From the IMG/VR virus record IMGVR_UViG_3300027906_000088, positions 1-30,284 of that record: DNA of 30,284 nucleotides; one strand, written 5' to 3'. Source of the stretch: a virus. This document shows positions 7,913 through 16,354 of the stretch, one piece after another; position 1 is the stretch's first letter, and each line of letters opens with the position of its first letter. Position numbers and translations under genes: made by a program. The notes under the pieces were generated by a model that had not been told where the DNA came from, searched no databases, and worked only from the letters and a program-made list of their open reading frames with translations.

Positions 7913-8494
7913 TTACACAAAAGGAATGAAATGCTTTCCTTGAGGTTCTTCGTGACTTCTCTCATATGCAAAATATGGTATAATATCAAATGCAATAGTT
8001 ATTCTTGGCTCTTCACTATTGTTTATAGATGACCTATGATCAGTAGTCATATCACATACAAAGTGTCCTTTACCTTGTTTTGATGTGATAGTCTCTGTTA
8101 TTTCCTTTGTCTCAAAGTCTCTATACTCAGTATGTGACTCTCCAGCAGGGTCTACACAATAGACTCCATGAAACATATCTGGTCTTTCATCTGTACAATG
8201 GTTGTGCCAATGGATTCTATCTCCCTTATTAAAGATATTTACCCATCCATGTATGTAGTATTGTATGTAATTATGGGCCCCAATTGCTTCGGCTTTCTCA
8301 TAAAATGAATTTTTTATATCAAAAAATAAGTCAAAGAACGCAGGATGTGGTAGTTTAAATACATTATAAGGTATGAAAGGGTCTACCCATAACTCCCTAT
8401 CTATCTGACTTCTGTTGTCTAATATCCACTCTCTAAGGTCATCTGTATGATCTTCGATGTTTTCCATAGGGATTATTAGATTTTTTTGATTCAT
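7913..8494 (-). CDS. 2OG-Fe(II) oxygenase-like protein coupled to amt
   Basis: The 193-aa protein has the double-stranded beta-helix signature of 2-oxoglutarate/Fe(II) dioxygenases. WHNHC holds a histidine pair (97, 99) of the HxH/HxD type, followed by the strand HGVYCVDPAGESHTEYRD. A second metal-histidine candidate is at 153 (TTDHRSS), and Arg164 in RITIAFDI would bind 2-oxoglutarate. This resembles the small oxygenases common in marine T4-like phages; the substrate cannot be told from sequence. Its ATG overlaps the amt stop codon as ATGA (8491-8494), so its translation is probably coupled to that of the transporter. The substrate could be a protein, a nucleotide or a small metabolite. I am fairly sure of the fold, not of the activity. 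Confidence 0.7.
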   Translation of the reverse strand: MNQKNLIIPMENIEDHTDDLREWILDNRSQIDRELWVDPFIPYNVFKLPHPAFFDLFFDIKNSFYEKAEAIGAHNYIQYYIHGWVNIFNKGDRIHWHNHCTDERPDMFHGVYCVDPAGESHTEYRDFETKEITETITSKQGKGHFVCDMTTDHRSSINNSEEPRITIAFDIIPYFAYERSHEEPQGKHFIPFV

Positions 8495-9669
8495 TTTTCC
8501 TCACCATGTCCTTTCATAAAGTATGGATATGCCTTAACACCAGCTTCCCACATATCTGAACCACCAACTTCTTCCTGTTCTCCCACTCTAATACCTATGG
8601 TTTTATCTAAAATTAACCAAAGAATGTATGAGGTTCCGAATACGAAACTAAAAATTGCAGTAGTTCCTATTGCCTGTTCTTGAAAACTTGCATCTGCATT
8701 TAGGATTGGAACTAACATAAGACCTAATATCCCTGCTAATCCATGCACTGATATTGCACCAACTGGATCATCTATTCCTTTTTTCTCAATATAACTCATT
8801 GCATAGGGAACTAAAAGTCCACCCATTGCACCATATACCATTGCAATTTCTGGTGAAGGTGTTAGAGGATCAGCAGTAATAACTACTAAACCTGCTAATG
8901 CACCATTAGTAGTTGCATTTAATGCTGTCTTACCCAACCACAATTTGGATAATATCATTGCAGATATAAGACCTGCTGCAGCAGCTGCATTTGTATTAAC
9001 AAATATCTTTGCAACTGCATCTGCATTCTCTATACCAGTAATTGCAAGTTGTGAACCACCATTGAATCCGAACCACCCCATCCAAAGAATTAATGTTCCT
9101 AGTGCAACTTGAGCTGCATTAGAACCATGAATTGGTCTAGGTGTTCCGTCCTTTAGGTACTTTCCTTTTCTGGGGCCAAGTATTAATACTCCAGCAAGTG
9201 CAGCTGCAGCACCTGTCATATGAACAATTCCAGAACCAGCAAAGTCAAAGAATCCTCTCTCACTTAACCATCCACCACCCCACGACCATGAACCCTGTAA
9301 TGGGTATATGAATGTTGTGAATATGGCTGCAAATAATAGGAATGACCAGAGTTTCTTTCTTTCTGCTACTGCACCAGATACCACTGACATTGCAGTTGCA
9401 GCGAATACAACTTGGAAAAAGAAATCAGAATACACTGAATGTGTTTCTATATCTCCCCACCCATACATGAGGGAATATCCCCCCAATAAAAATCCTATCG
9501 ATGCAACACTATAAAGTGCAACATTCTTTAGGAGTATCTCAATAACATTTTTACTTCTTACTGATCCAGCCTCTAACATGGTGAACCCTGCAGCCATCCA
9601 CATGACTAGGACACCAGAGAGAAGAAAGTAAAAAGTATTTAATGAATATGATAAATTCAATAAATCCAT
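8491..9669 (-). CDS. amt: Ammonium transporter (Amt/Rh family)
   Basis: An inner-membrane channel that brings ammonium into the cell, working as a trimer. The 392-aa sequence is full length for the family (mature E. coli AmtB is about 406) with about eleven hydrophobic segments. Aligning by eye to AmtB, key residues are present: Phe89 and Trp130 of the external recruitment site, Asp142 (structural, AmtB Asp160), the pore histidines His150 (DFAGSGIVHMTG) and His309 (SVHGLAGILG), Phe202 and Ser206 in GWFGFNGGS. The signature stretches and AERKKLWSF loop are intact, so the protein looks functional. A GAGG lies before the ATG. It sits 18 bases after gene 17 and overlaps the next gene as ATGA. It is host-derived in origin by inference: an auxiliary metabolic gene that could raise nitrogen supply during infection. 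Confidence 0.95.
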   Translation of the reverse strand: MDLLNLSYSLNTFYFLLSGVLVMWMAAGFTMLEAGSVRSKNVIEILLKNVALYSVASIGFLLGGYSLMYGWGDIETHSVYSDFFFQVVFAATAMSVVSGAVAERKKLWSFLLFAAIFTTFIYPLQGSWSWGGGWLSERGFFDFAGSGIVHMTGAAAALAGVLILGPRKGKYLKDGTPRPIHGSNAAQVALGTLILWMGWFGFNGGSQLAITGIENADAVAKIFVNTNAAAAAGLISAMILSKLWLGKTALNATTNGALAGLVVITADPLTPSPEIAMVYGAMGGLLVPYAMSYIEKKGIDDPVGAISVHGLAGILGLMLVPILNADASFQEQAIGTTAIFSFVFGTSYILWLILDKTIGIRVGEQEEVGGSDMWEAGVKAYPYFMKGHGEEK

Positions 9670-9687
9670 AACAAAAAAAGCCTCTAA

Positions 9688-11295
9688 TTAATATATCTTA
9701 ACATTATTTTTCCAACGAGAATCTACAGTCCATAAATCCCCATCGGCATCTACGAATTGTTCTTCCTCGTTATTATTTATAATCCCAATTGGAACTATAG
9801 AATCTTGTATATTCCTCTGTTGTTCTGCAAACAACATCTGTTTTAATTGTACTTCGGTCATATCTGTAAACAATGGAGTAGAAACGAACCACGAAAAAAG
9901 GACACAATTCATTACCATGTCATCATGATTCCCACCATCTGCTTCCCAAGATACCCCTTTAGATACAAAGGTTGTCATCTCTTGTATAGTTATACTGTCT
10001 GGAACATGTAGTTTACCCTCTTCCATGATCTCTTTTAACCTTGCACAACCTATTGCTTTTGTCTTTTTGGTCATCCTCAATCCCAACCCATCTGCTTTTG
10101 TGGAGTTGGTCATAAACATATTTTCATATTCTAAGTTATAGTGTAGTTCATTACATACCATAGAACCTTGATTATTATTCTCTACAATGATTAATGCAGT
10201 ATTATATAACTTACCAAACTTAGAACATATGTCTGGAAGTAACATAGGAGAGAGTGTATTGTCTCTCATAACACATACCTGTTCAAATCTTTCACTATCA
10301 GTGACATCGAATACACTAAAGGTAGAGTAGTCTAACCCCTTACCTTCTGCAACATCGACTGTCATTACATAGGAATGGTTCTCTTCTGGTCGTTTGTAGA
10401 CCTTAACTTGTCCATACATCTCCTCTGGGTTTAGTGATGTGAGACCCAACAGACAGTCAGCTGCAATTAAAGTTCTACCAGTTCCTAAGAAACTATTACC
10501 AAACTCTTGTTCAAACTGCAACTCTGATGTATTTGCAATGGTCTGTTTCTTCCACTTCGTGTCACGGCCTGGTACATCATACCAGTTTACTTGGAAATTT
10601 TTAAACTCATTTGAGTCGGTTGTTGCACCTTCCCAAAGTTTATGGAACATATTACCTACACCATTTGCAGTTGAGGTAACAATAACCTTAGATTTAGAAC
10701 CAGATGTAATTACTGGATAGGTTCCTGTGTAAAACACTTCTGCGTTTTCGACAAATGCAAACTCGTCAAGATACAAAAGATTGACAGAAAGGCCCCTAAT
10801 TGAAGAGGTAGAAGTAGCACTGGCAATAATTCTCGAATCGTTTTCAAACTCTATACTCCCTTTATTTAATACTTTAGTCCCAGGCTGTAGGAAAAAAGGT
10901 ATGTGTTCTAACATTGTCGTTATACGAGCTAACATTTCTCTTGCAGTTGCACCCTTGTTTGCAAGGATTGCTACTGTTTGTTCTGGATGGAACATGAGAT
11001 ACCAAACTAGGTATGCACATACTGTTATTGATTTTCCACTTTGACGACATGCTAAACAGATAGAAAACCTGTTCTCATCAAAGTGACTTATTAATTCTTC
11101 TTGGTAGTTGTAAAGAGCAAAGGGTACTAACCCCTCATCTAGTGATATGATTTGAACATAATTCTGGATGAAGTAAGCAGGTTCTTGGGAACATTTAACA
11201 TATTCCTTAACCTCTTCTTCTGACCACTCCTGTTGAACACCCGCCCTCTTGACATTAATGTTCCCCAAGTATCCTTCGTTTCTTCTATCCGTCAT
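9688..11295 (-). CDS. 17: Terminase large subunit gp17
   Basis: The DNA-packaging motor: an N-terminal ATPase and a C-terminal RNase H-like nuclease that cuts concatemeric DNA. Visible are the Walker A ACRQSGKS (residues 82-89), the Walker B with catalytic Glu LLYLDEF (173-179), and the coupling motif VIVTSTANG. Nuclease acidic residues are Asp314 (MTVDVAEG), Glu372 (IIVENNNQG) and Asp458/459 (NHDDMVMN). The 535 residues are shorter than T4 gp17 (610), as is common in marine T4-like phages. The start overlaps the end of gene 16 by 11 bases, as coupled terminase genes often do. Intact and confidently identified. Confidence 0.96.
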   Translation of the reverse strand: MTDRRNEGYLGNINVKRAGVQQEWSEEEVKEYVKCSQEPAYFIQNYVQIISLDEGLVPFALYNYQEELISHFDENRFSICLACRQSGKSITVCAYLVWYLMFHPEQTVAILANKGATAREMLARITTMLEHIPFFLQPGTKVLNKGSIEFENDSRIIASATSTSSIRGLSVNLLYLDEFAFVENAEVFYTGTYPVITSGSKSKVIVTSTANGVGNMFHKLWEGATTDSNEFKNFQVNWYDVPGRDTKWKKQTIANTSELQFEQEFGNSFLGTGRTLIAADCLLGLTSLNPEEMYGQVKVYKRPEENHSYVMTVDVAEGKGLDYSTFSVFDVTDSERFEQVCVMRDNTLSPMLLPDICSKFGKLYNTALIIVENNNQGSMVCNELHYNLEYENMFMTNSTKADGLGLRMTKKTKAIGCARLKEIMEEGKLHVPDSITIQEMTTFVSKGVSWEADGGNHDDMVMNCVLFSWFVSTPLFTDMTEVQLKQMLFAEQQRNIQDSIVPIGIINNNEEEQFVDADGDLWTVDSRWKNNVKIY

Positions 11296-11731
11296 TAGAT
11301 TTCTTTAGTAGTTTTTGTAACTCTGCTGTACTACCAACAAAAAGATTGTTTGTAGTTTTTGTGTTTATTCCTTCGTGGTCATCCATCTTCTGCATTTGTT
11401 GTTGGATGTAAAGTAGTTTCTCAGATGTGTCTGCAACTGTCTTAATTAACTGCCCTGCAACCTCATAGGCACGAGGATGTTCACCCTCTTTAGCAAGGTC
11501 TAAGATTCCTTCCACTGCATCCTGTCCTCGTTCTACGAGGTTATAGAGGGTATTACGAGTGTATTTGTAATCGATGTTTCGTTCATCTGAACGAACTATT
11601 GAGTTTCCTTTAACCAATGATTGGTTTGTGGTTTTTTTGTCGGAAGGAATTGTCTCAATTACTTGAGTGGCTTCCCTCTGAACATCAAGAAGTTGATCTA
11701 ACTTCTGATCTACTGTGTCTTTGGTTTTCAT
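11285..11731 (-). CDS. 16: Terminase small subunit gp16
   Basis: The regulator of DNA packaging that recognises DNA and stimulates gp17. The 148 residues (T4: 164) are largely helical. A central stretch, DYKYTRNTLYNLVERGQDAV then LDLAKEGEHPRAYEVAGQLI, is the typical T4-like gp16 core. A coiled-coil part (about 100-117) is followed by a C-terminal tail holding NNLFVGSTAELQKLL, which is conserved in the family. It sits directly before and overlapping gene 17, and 2 bases after gene 15, giving the T4 order 15-16-17. Confidence 0.9.
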   Translation of the reverse strand: MKTKDTVDQKLDQLLDVQREATQVIETIPSDKKTTNQSLVKGNSIVRSDERNIDYKYTRNTLYNLVERGQDAVEGILDLAKEGEHPRAYEVAGQLIKTVADTSEKLLYIQQQMQKMDDHEGINTKTTNNLFVGSTAELQKLLKKSNDG

Positions 11732-11733
11732 AA

Positions 11734-12552
11734 TTAAATTGTTGTGTCATCATCACTATATGTAAATGACCCATCATCAAAAAAGTTCATCGTCTCAGTA
11801 TAACTTAATGGAGACGCATCAACATTTGCTGATGTAGGATTGGGTACTATTTTCTGTTCTATTGTTCTACCAGCATTACCATCCATCTTACCATCATCAG
11901 ATATATAGGTTCTTGCACGAACATCTCTGATGACTTCGGATTTAGATATACTACCATATAGATAAGTTTTCATTGTAAAACTCATCGTCCAAGTTATAAC
12001 CCTTCTGGACTGGAAGTCTCCTTCATACTCATCAGCATATGTCACTGAGTCTAGTATGATAGGAACATCTCTTTTTTCCAGAGTATTAGGAACTGTTGTT
12101 ATTGTAACAGTAAAGTCTGGAGTAAAGAATGGTAAAATTTGTTCTACTATTTGTAAATTATCTTCTGTGTTCTTTGCAATTGCAACCAAATCAAAAGTAA
12201 TATTATAAGGTACTGGTGCAAATTGTGTTTTAAGTATAGAAGTATCACTCCCATCTGCAAGTTTATATTGTTTTAACTTACCTAACTTTCTTTCTGCATC
12301 ATAAGTAAGTCCAGTAATTTCAAATGCAAGTCTAGGTAAGGTGACTGCAACTCTTGAAGCTCCTGCCTCACCAGTATAAGAATCTAATCTCTGTATCCAC
12401 TTTTGTTTTGGGCCGTATGCAATAGGAACAGTTAAAGTATTGTGTGCTCCAGCTGCATCATATCTAACAATAGATATGTCATTAAACATCGTACCAAATA
12501 CTGATACTGATCTTTTAATTGCCTCGTGATAGAAGTGTGATTTACCTAACAT
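11734..12552 (-). CDS. 15: Tail completion / sheath stabiliser gp15
   Basis: A hexameric ring at the head-proximal end of the tail that caps tube and sheath and joins the neck. The length, 272 aa, equals that of T4 gp15. The N-terminal FYHEAIKRSVSVFGTMFNDI followed by YGPKQKWIQRLDSY is a clear family signature. So is the middle RLAFEITGLTYDAERKLGKL segment (proline-rich loop, beta strands). The C-terminal 40 residues are variable. It lies between genes 14 and 16 with gaps of 1-2 bases, so all are probably translated from one late mRNA. Confidence 0.93.
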   Translation of the reverse strand: MLGKSHFYHEAIKRSVSVFGTMFNDISIVRYDAAGAHNTLTVPIAYGPKQKWIQRLDSYTGEAGASRVAVTLPRLAFEITGLTYDAERKLGKLKQYKLADGSDTSILKTQFAPVPYNITFDLVAIAKNTEDNLQIVEQILPFFTPDFTVTITTVPNTLEKRDVPIILDSVTYADEYEGDFQSRRVITWTMSFTMKTYLYGSISKSEVIRDVRARTYISDDGKMDGNAGRTIEQKIVPNPTSANVDASPLSYTETMNFFDDGSFTYSDDDTTI

Positions 12553-12553
12553 G

Positions 12554-13465
12554 CTATGTTACTGTTCCAAATGGGTTTGACTCACTAAAGTCTATTATAT
12601 TATCTCCAGCAGTTTCAAAATCTGCATTATCTGCTGAAGGGTCTTGTGTCATTGCAATTGGGTCTGGTGCTATCTGCACACTCCAATTTGCATTACTTGT
12701 GCCACCTACTACATTCCCAGCATTACCCTCAGTCTTTTTAAACATATTATATGTTGTTGGAACTCCAGTGTCACTATATTTAATGTTATTAATATATAGT
12801 TTCCTTGTATTTCCTTCCCATTTAACTACATTACCTGTTACAGTGTATCCTGTTGCAACTGTTTGGGTAACTGTCTCTCCAACTTGGAATGTTCCAGTAC
12901 CACCATCTGTCAATGTCATTTGAACTTGATATGAGAATTGATCTTCAATATTATCAAGTTCTGCAATACCAACATCGATCTCTTCATGTGAATACTCGAA
13001 TGTTTCACATGAAAGTTTAAATACAAAGATTTTACCCAACTGGTAGAATGGGTTTTCATGCTCTACGAATCTAATTTCAAAGACTTGATTCCCTAATGGG
13101 AAGTAAACGAGGTCTCCCTCTTGTGGTCTGAATGTGGTAACAAGGTTATGATCTAAGGATATAAATCTATCCCATGTTCTTTTTGCAAGAACAAAAGTAC
13201 ATTGGTCTCGTACTTCAACACCAAACTTACTTAATAAATCTCCTTCCCCTTCAAAACCTTCGGTGTTTTCGATGTACATCTCAACCATATATGCATCATC
13301 AAACTTACTGGATGGGTCTTCACCCAACAAAGAATCCTCATCCACGATTTTTCGTGGAAGATAATATACTTCATGTCCGTAGAGTCTAAGTGATTCGACC
13401 ACTAGGTCTTCTACTAGGTTTTGTTCACTCCCAACTGCATGATTAAAGAATACATTCGTAGGCAT
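12554..13465 (-). CDS. 14: Neck protein gp14
   Basis: Part of the neck that seals the DNA-filled head and receives the tail. It is 303 aa against 256 in T4. The N-terminal part is typical: MPTNVFFNHAVGSEQNLVED, GHEVYYLPRKIVDEDSLLGE, and FRPQEGDLVYFPLGNQVFEI. Residues about 180-270 form a Gly/Thr-rich beta domain (GTFQVGETVTQTVATGYTV, NTRKLYINNIKY) that accounts for the extra length. I recall similar insertions in marine relatives. It lies between genes 13 and 15, 4 bases after gene 13. Confidence 0.92.
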   Translation of the reverse strand: MPTNVFFNHAVGSEQNLVEDLVVESLRLYGHEVYYLPRKIVDEDSLLGEDPSSKFDDAYMVEMYIENTEGFEGEGDLLSKFGVEVRDQCTFVLAKRTWDRFISLDHNLVTTFRPQEGDLVYFPLGNQVFEIRFVEHENPFYQLGKIFVFKLSCETFEYSHEEIDVGIAELDNIEDQFSYQVQMTLTDGGTGTFQVGETVTQTVATGYTVTGNVVKWEGNTRKLYINNIKYSDTGVPTTYNMFKKTEGNAGNVVGGTSNANWSVQIAPDPIAMTQDPSADNADFETAGDNIIDFSESNPFGTVT

Positions 13466-13469
13466 GTTA

Positions 13470-14285
13470 TTATCCTATGAAGATGGCATTCTCAGTCTGT
13501 TGTAATGTACTCTCTTCCTCAAGTTTCACAATTTCTTCTTTTGCATCTTCTAATATTTGTCGTCCATTCATTGTCACACCGCCTGGTAATTGGATTCCCT
13601 CGAACTTGGACATATTTGCACCCCATTGTTCTTTGATCCTTGCAGTCACATATTTTTTTAACCAGACATCATTAAAGACATCGGTAAACTGGGTAGGATT
13701 AATTGCACGATAGCAATCAATAATAACCCAATCACTTGCTGTGACAGCATTTGTCCAGTCCATATCTAGGTATAACCTGTTTTGTGCTTTGTTAAATCTA
13801 ATAGGTACTTCACCTACCAACAATTCATCCAATAGTTGCACTTGGTTTTGTACCATCTCATATTGAAGAATTGATGTGTGAGATAAATCATAAAGATCGT
13901 TTAACCTCAATTGATATCTCATATCAAACATATTCATTCCAGATTTATCAGTGAATGGGAAGATTCTTAATACTGACATTACTGATTCTGGAAGAACAAT
14001 ATACCCTTGACCCTCTTTATAGGTCATAGAGTTTGATATATGTGTTCCAGTAGTAGACTGTGCCATAGAGGCATCTGTCTTTTGATTAACCAAATCATTA
14101 TCATTGATTTGATGTTTAAGATAGGTTCTTATTGTACCATCGTAGTGGTACTCTTTATAGTATTGTAATGCATCGTCAATGATATCATCAATCTGGTCAT
14201 CATCGACATTAATCTCTATAACTGGTTTACCCAGTCTTCGTAGTGCATATTCTTTTAGTGTCGCCGTTGAGTTTGGAGATGCCAT
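13470..14285 (-). CDS. 13: Neck protein gp13
   Basis: A neck component that works with gp14 to complete the head. It has 271 residues against 309 in T4. The N-terminus (LKEYALRRLGKPVIEINVDD, then DDIIDDALQYYKEYHYDGT) is a clear gp13 signature, and FTDVFNDVWLKKYVTARIKEQWG in the second half is also conserved (helical, aromatic). It is the first gene of the 13-17 block. A late promoter-like box and an inverted repeat lie just upstream, at 14297-14330. Confidence 0.93.
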   Translation of the reverse strand: MASPNSTATLKEYALRRLGKPVIEINVDDDQIDDIIDDALQYYKEYHYDGTIRTYLKHQINDNDLVNQKTDASMAQSTTGTHISNSMTYKEGQGYIVLPESVMSVLRIFPFTDKSGMNMFDMRYQLRLNDLYDLSHTSILQYEMVQNQVQLLDELLVGEVPIRFNKAQNRLYLDMDWTNAVTASDWVIIDCYRAINPTQFTDVFNDVWLKKYVTARIKEQWGANMSKFEGIQLPGGVTMNGRQILEDAKEEIVKLEEESTLQQTENAIFIG

Positions 14286-14296
14286 AACATATTACC

Positions 14297-14323
14297 CTGT
14301 TAGAATTTATAATCGTCTAACAG
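14297..14323 (-). promoter_or_regulatory. Inverted repeat next to the gene 13 promoter
   Basis: Two perfect 8-base arms (CTGTTAGA at 14297-14304 and TCTAACAG at 14316-14323) are separated by 11 bases. It abuts the promoter box at 14324. The loop contains a second box-like sequence, TATAAATT on the minus strand. It could act as a protein-binding site or a leader hairpin; the first bases of the distal arm may lie before the transcription start. Confidence 0.4.
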
Positions 14324-14330
14324 TATTTAG
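14324..14330 (-). promoter_or_regulatory. Probable late promoter for the gene 13-17/amt block
   Basis: CTAAATACT on the minus strand, about 39 bases before the gene 13 ATG, in the same extended form as the box at 5277. No other promoter-like box lies in the tight run of genes down to 7913, so genes 13-17, amt and the coupled oxygenase are probably on one transcript. Confidence 0.5.
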
Positions 14331-14331
14331 G

Positions 14332-14583
14332 TTATTTTTGATTTGAGATTAGAAAATCGTCTAATTTAGAGTCAATTTTTTCGATAGATTCTACTATTGG
14401 TCTCATTGCTCTTTCTAAATCATCCTTCTGGATGTAGTCTCTTGCAACTTCTTCTCTGGTTCTGTTTAGTAGAATTTCGATTCTTTTAAGTTCGTTTGCC
14501 TGATTGATTACCCACCAACCAACGCCTGCAGCCCCAATCGTCAATAAAAAGTTCCAAATTATATGTGTCATCTCCAGTTCCAT
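14332..14583 (-). CDS. Small membrane protein with coiled coil
   Basis: An 83-aa protein of unknown role. A single hydrophobic segment (about residues 8-26, IIWNFLLTIGAAGVGWWVI) is followed by a charged helix that probably forms a coiled coil (NELKRIEILLNRTREEVARD, then a Lys/Asp-rich heptad-like end). The topology is that of small phage lysis-related or membrane-anchored proteins with one N-terminal anchor, but no motif decides for holin, spanin or other. AGGA lies 7 bases before the ATG. Its stop codon is almost touching the gene 13 promoter. It stands between the oxygenase cassette and the neck genes. Confidence 0.7.
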   Translation of the reverse strand: MELEMTHIIWNFLLTIGAAGVGWWVINQANELKRIEILLNRTREEVARDYIQKDDLERAMRPIVESIEKIDSKLDDFLISNQK

Positions 14584-14587
14584 ACTG

Positions 14588-14642
14588 CTATCCTATTATT
14601 TTCAGAGAAAGAGTATCAGAAAGACACTCTATCCTACTATTT
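14588..14642 (-). repeat. Near-perfect 14-base direct repeat
   Basis: The plus-strand sequences CTATCCTATTATTT (14588-14601) and CTATCCTACTATTT (14629-14642) differ at one base. One copy covers the ribosome site of the 83-aa gene; the other covers the stop codon of the upstream oxygenase gene and the CTAAATA box there. It may be the trace of a local duplication. Confidence 0.5.
14610..14630 (-). terminator. Hairpin between oxygenase and 83-aa gene
   Basis: On the minus strand AGAGTGTC and GATACTCT can pair (8 pairs, one of them G-U) around the loop TTTCT, followed by TTCTCT. It could end or slow transcription after the oxygenase cassette. It is a weak candidate, because the U-tract is interrupted. 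Confidence 0.35.
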
Positions 14643-15383
14643 AGGAAAGTGAAGATTTCCATCAGAGTCTACTTCATAGGATGGAGTACCATGATCATAG
14701 AATCCTAAATCCTCATTATGACTATTTACTATACCAAACGGCATGTCATCTTGGTTCTCCATATTGATTCTTCTTTCAGTAAAGGAGTTGTTAAATGCAA
14801 TTGAGATTCTATCTCCATCCGTTTGATTAGGTTCTACAAAGTGTAAAGTTGTTGAAGGAAATAATATTAACTTACCAACCTTCGGTTCAAAGTTTTGCCA
14901 AGCCATTGATCTGTTTGACATGGTAGGAAACATACTATAATGTTTTGCAACACCATCTATTAACTGTAAATTACCACCTTTCATATTAGATGGTAGATCA
15001 ATATAGATAACACCAGAATACCAACAGCCTGGATGTGTATGTGTATTGTTATACCCACCAATGTTATTAATGTTTGCCCAATAATTTCCATGCAATACTT
15101 TTAGGTGGTGATCCACATCACCATGAAAAGGAAATATCTCCCTCTCAAAGAATCTACCTATTCGATTAACCATTCCTTGAAAGAGTGGATTTTCTTTTAT
15201 ACCATCATTGGACTGCCACCCACTATCTGCATTTGATCTTGCACGACCAATAGGGTCTTTCTTTCTCATTCTATAAATTTCTTTAGATAGGTTTGCAAAA
15301 CCATCTTCATTAATTTGTGTTTCTGGGTCGTCTCCACACATATCAAAGGTGAAACAGTTTGTTGGAAATAGGGGATGATACAT
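14637..15383 (-). CDS. 2OG-Fe(II) oxygenase (TIGR02466-like)
   Basis: A 248-aa oxygenase of the type often annotated in marine phages and bacteria as putative 2OG-Fe(II) oxygenase. The core has THTHPGCWYSGVIYI (metal histidines 115 and 117), then GGNLQLID. LILFPSTTLHFVEPN supplies the second metal histidine (181), and RISIAFN supplies Arg192, which would bind 2-oxoglutarate. All expected residues are present, so it is probably active; the substrate is unknown. Its ATG overlaps the previous stop codon by one base (TAATG at 15383), so it is translationally coupled as the last gene of the five-gene cassette. The first 60 residues are family-typical but have no known motif. Confidence 0.82.
   Translation of the reverse strand: MYHPLFPTNCFTFDMCGDDPETQINEDGFANLSKEIYRMRKKDPIGRARSNADSGWQSNDGIKENPLFQGMVNRIGRFFEREIFPFHGDVDHHLKVLHGNYWANINNIGGYNNTHTHPGCWYSGVIYIDLPSNMKGGNLQLIDGVAKHYSMFPTMSNRSMAWQNFEPKVGKLILFPSTTLHFVEPNQTDGDRISIAFNNSFTERRINMENQDDMPFGIVNSHNEDLGFYDHGTPSYEVDSDGNLHFPK
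14638..14644 (-). promoter_or_regulatory. Possible late promoter for the 83-aa gene
   Basis: CTAAATAG on the minus strand, the same eight bases as the gene 18 box at 7887. It overlaps the stop codon of the upstream oxygenase gene and lies about 54 bases before the 83-aa start. The overlap with coding sequence makes a chance match quite possible. Confidence 0.3.
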
Positions 15384-16354
15384 TATTTAAATTTCTTGGG
15401 CGTCCAAGCCTCCTTTCGATATAGGTTTACTTTGTTATCTCCAGTACCAATGATTTGTTCATTTGATCTGGTTCTTCTGTCCATTGCTTTTATCATGGGA
15501 TCGTCCATATAATCTAACACACCATCTTCTTCAAAAACAAGTTCATGTTCCCAATGTTCCCTTCGGAAAGGAACTATCTGGACAATTGGAGTTCCTTTTG
15601 GTATAATAAAGTTGCCTTTTATTTTAGGATATAGTATAGTAATGCAGTTAGTATCAACTTGATTCCACTTATCAGTATCCATTATCCCTTGCCATGTCAT
15701 GAAATATGGGTTATAATGCATGAATGGGTCTAACCAATAACAAGAGTATCCTTCTGGTGTTGATACAGTCCACGGCGTTCTAAACTTAATGGACATCTTA
15801 TCTTCCATATGAGAACCTAACAACTGACCACCATTATGTCCACCAGTGATATTATATCTTGCATCTATCTTAATATGAAGATGTATCTCTGAATCATCGT
15901 AGTTATCGTTTGGTGTCAACTCCTTTGTTTCAAAGAACCTTTCTTTTAATTTTTCTGCTTCTTCAAAGGTGTTGATATCATCCTTTAATACAAATGCACA
16001 ACCCCTTTGATCTGCTTTTTCACCCTGTCTAGCCTTCTCTGCGAGTTCATCTTCATGCATTCGTTCAAGAATCTGAGGGCCAAACTCTTGTAATACTAAA
16101 ATAGTCTTGTTTGTTCTAATGATATAACCACTCTGAAACCAATCATGTATAGATGGACATGCCTTTGCAGACATGTTACCAAAGCTTTTATCACTGTTAT
16201 CTCTATAGATTCTTAAATTATTATACCACTCTGGTTTTGCTTTGGATGCTGGAACTGGTTGAAAGACTCCATCACGATAGGCATCTTCGTCTGCTGTGCG
16301 AAACTTTATTTTATTTACCTTGTGTTCAACTGGACACTTATTTTCTGTAGTCAT
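15383..16354 (-). CDS. Conserved phage protein of unknown function (DUF6065-like layout)
   Basis: I recognise no named function in this 323-aa protein. The N-terminal part has VPASKAKPEWYNNL and the phrase AKACPSIHDWFQSGYIIRTN. The middle holds ITGGHNGGQLLGSH and MSIKFRTPWTVSTPEGYSCY, followed by WLDPFMHYNPY. The C-terminal part has FIIPKGTPIVQIVPFRREHW. This order (Cys-Pro-containing N-terminus, aromatic middle, then KGTPIxQIxPxxR) looks to me like proteins annotated DUF6065, a beta-rich family of unknown role; that resemblance is from memory. It overlaps DUF2061 upstream (ATGA, 16351-16354) and the oxygenase downstream (TAATG). Its conserved place between these genes suggests a shared job. 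Confidence 0.75.
   Translation of the reverse strand: MTTENKCPVEHKVNKIKFRTADEDAYRDGVFQPVPASKAKPEWYNNLRIYRDNSDKSFGNMSAKACPSIHDWFQSGYIIRTNKTILVLQEFGPQILERMHEDELAEKARQGEKADQRGCAFVLKDDINTFEEAEKLKERFFETKELTPNDNYDDSEIHLHIKIDARYNITGGHNGGQLLGSHMEDKMSIKFRTPWTVSTPEGYSCYWLDPFMHYNPYFMTWQGIMDTDKWNQVDTNCITILYPKIKGNFIIPKGTPIVQIVPFRREHWEHELVFEEDGVLDYMDDPMIKAMDRRTRSNEQIIGTGDNKVNLYRKEAWTPKKFK

Noticed and set aside
14332-14583. Holin
   Set aside because: A single N-terminal membrane segment plus a long coiled coil is compatible with some holins but not diagnostic; no lysis genes are next to it.
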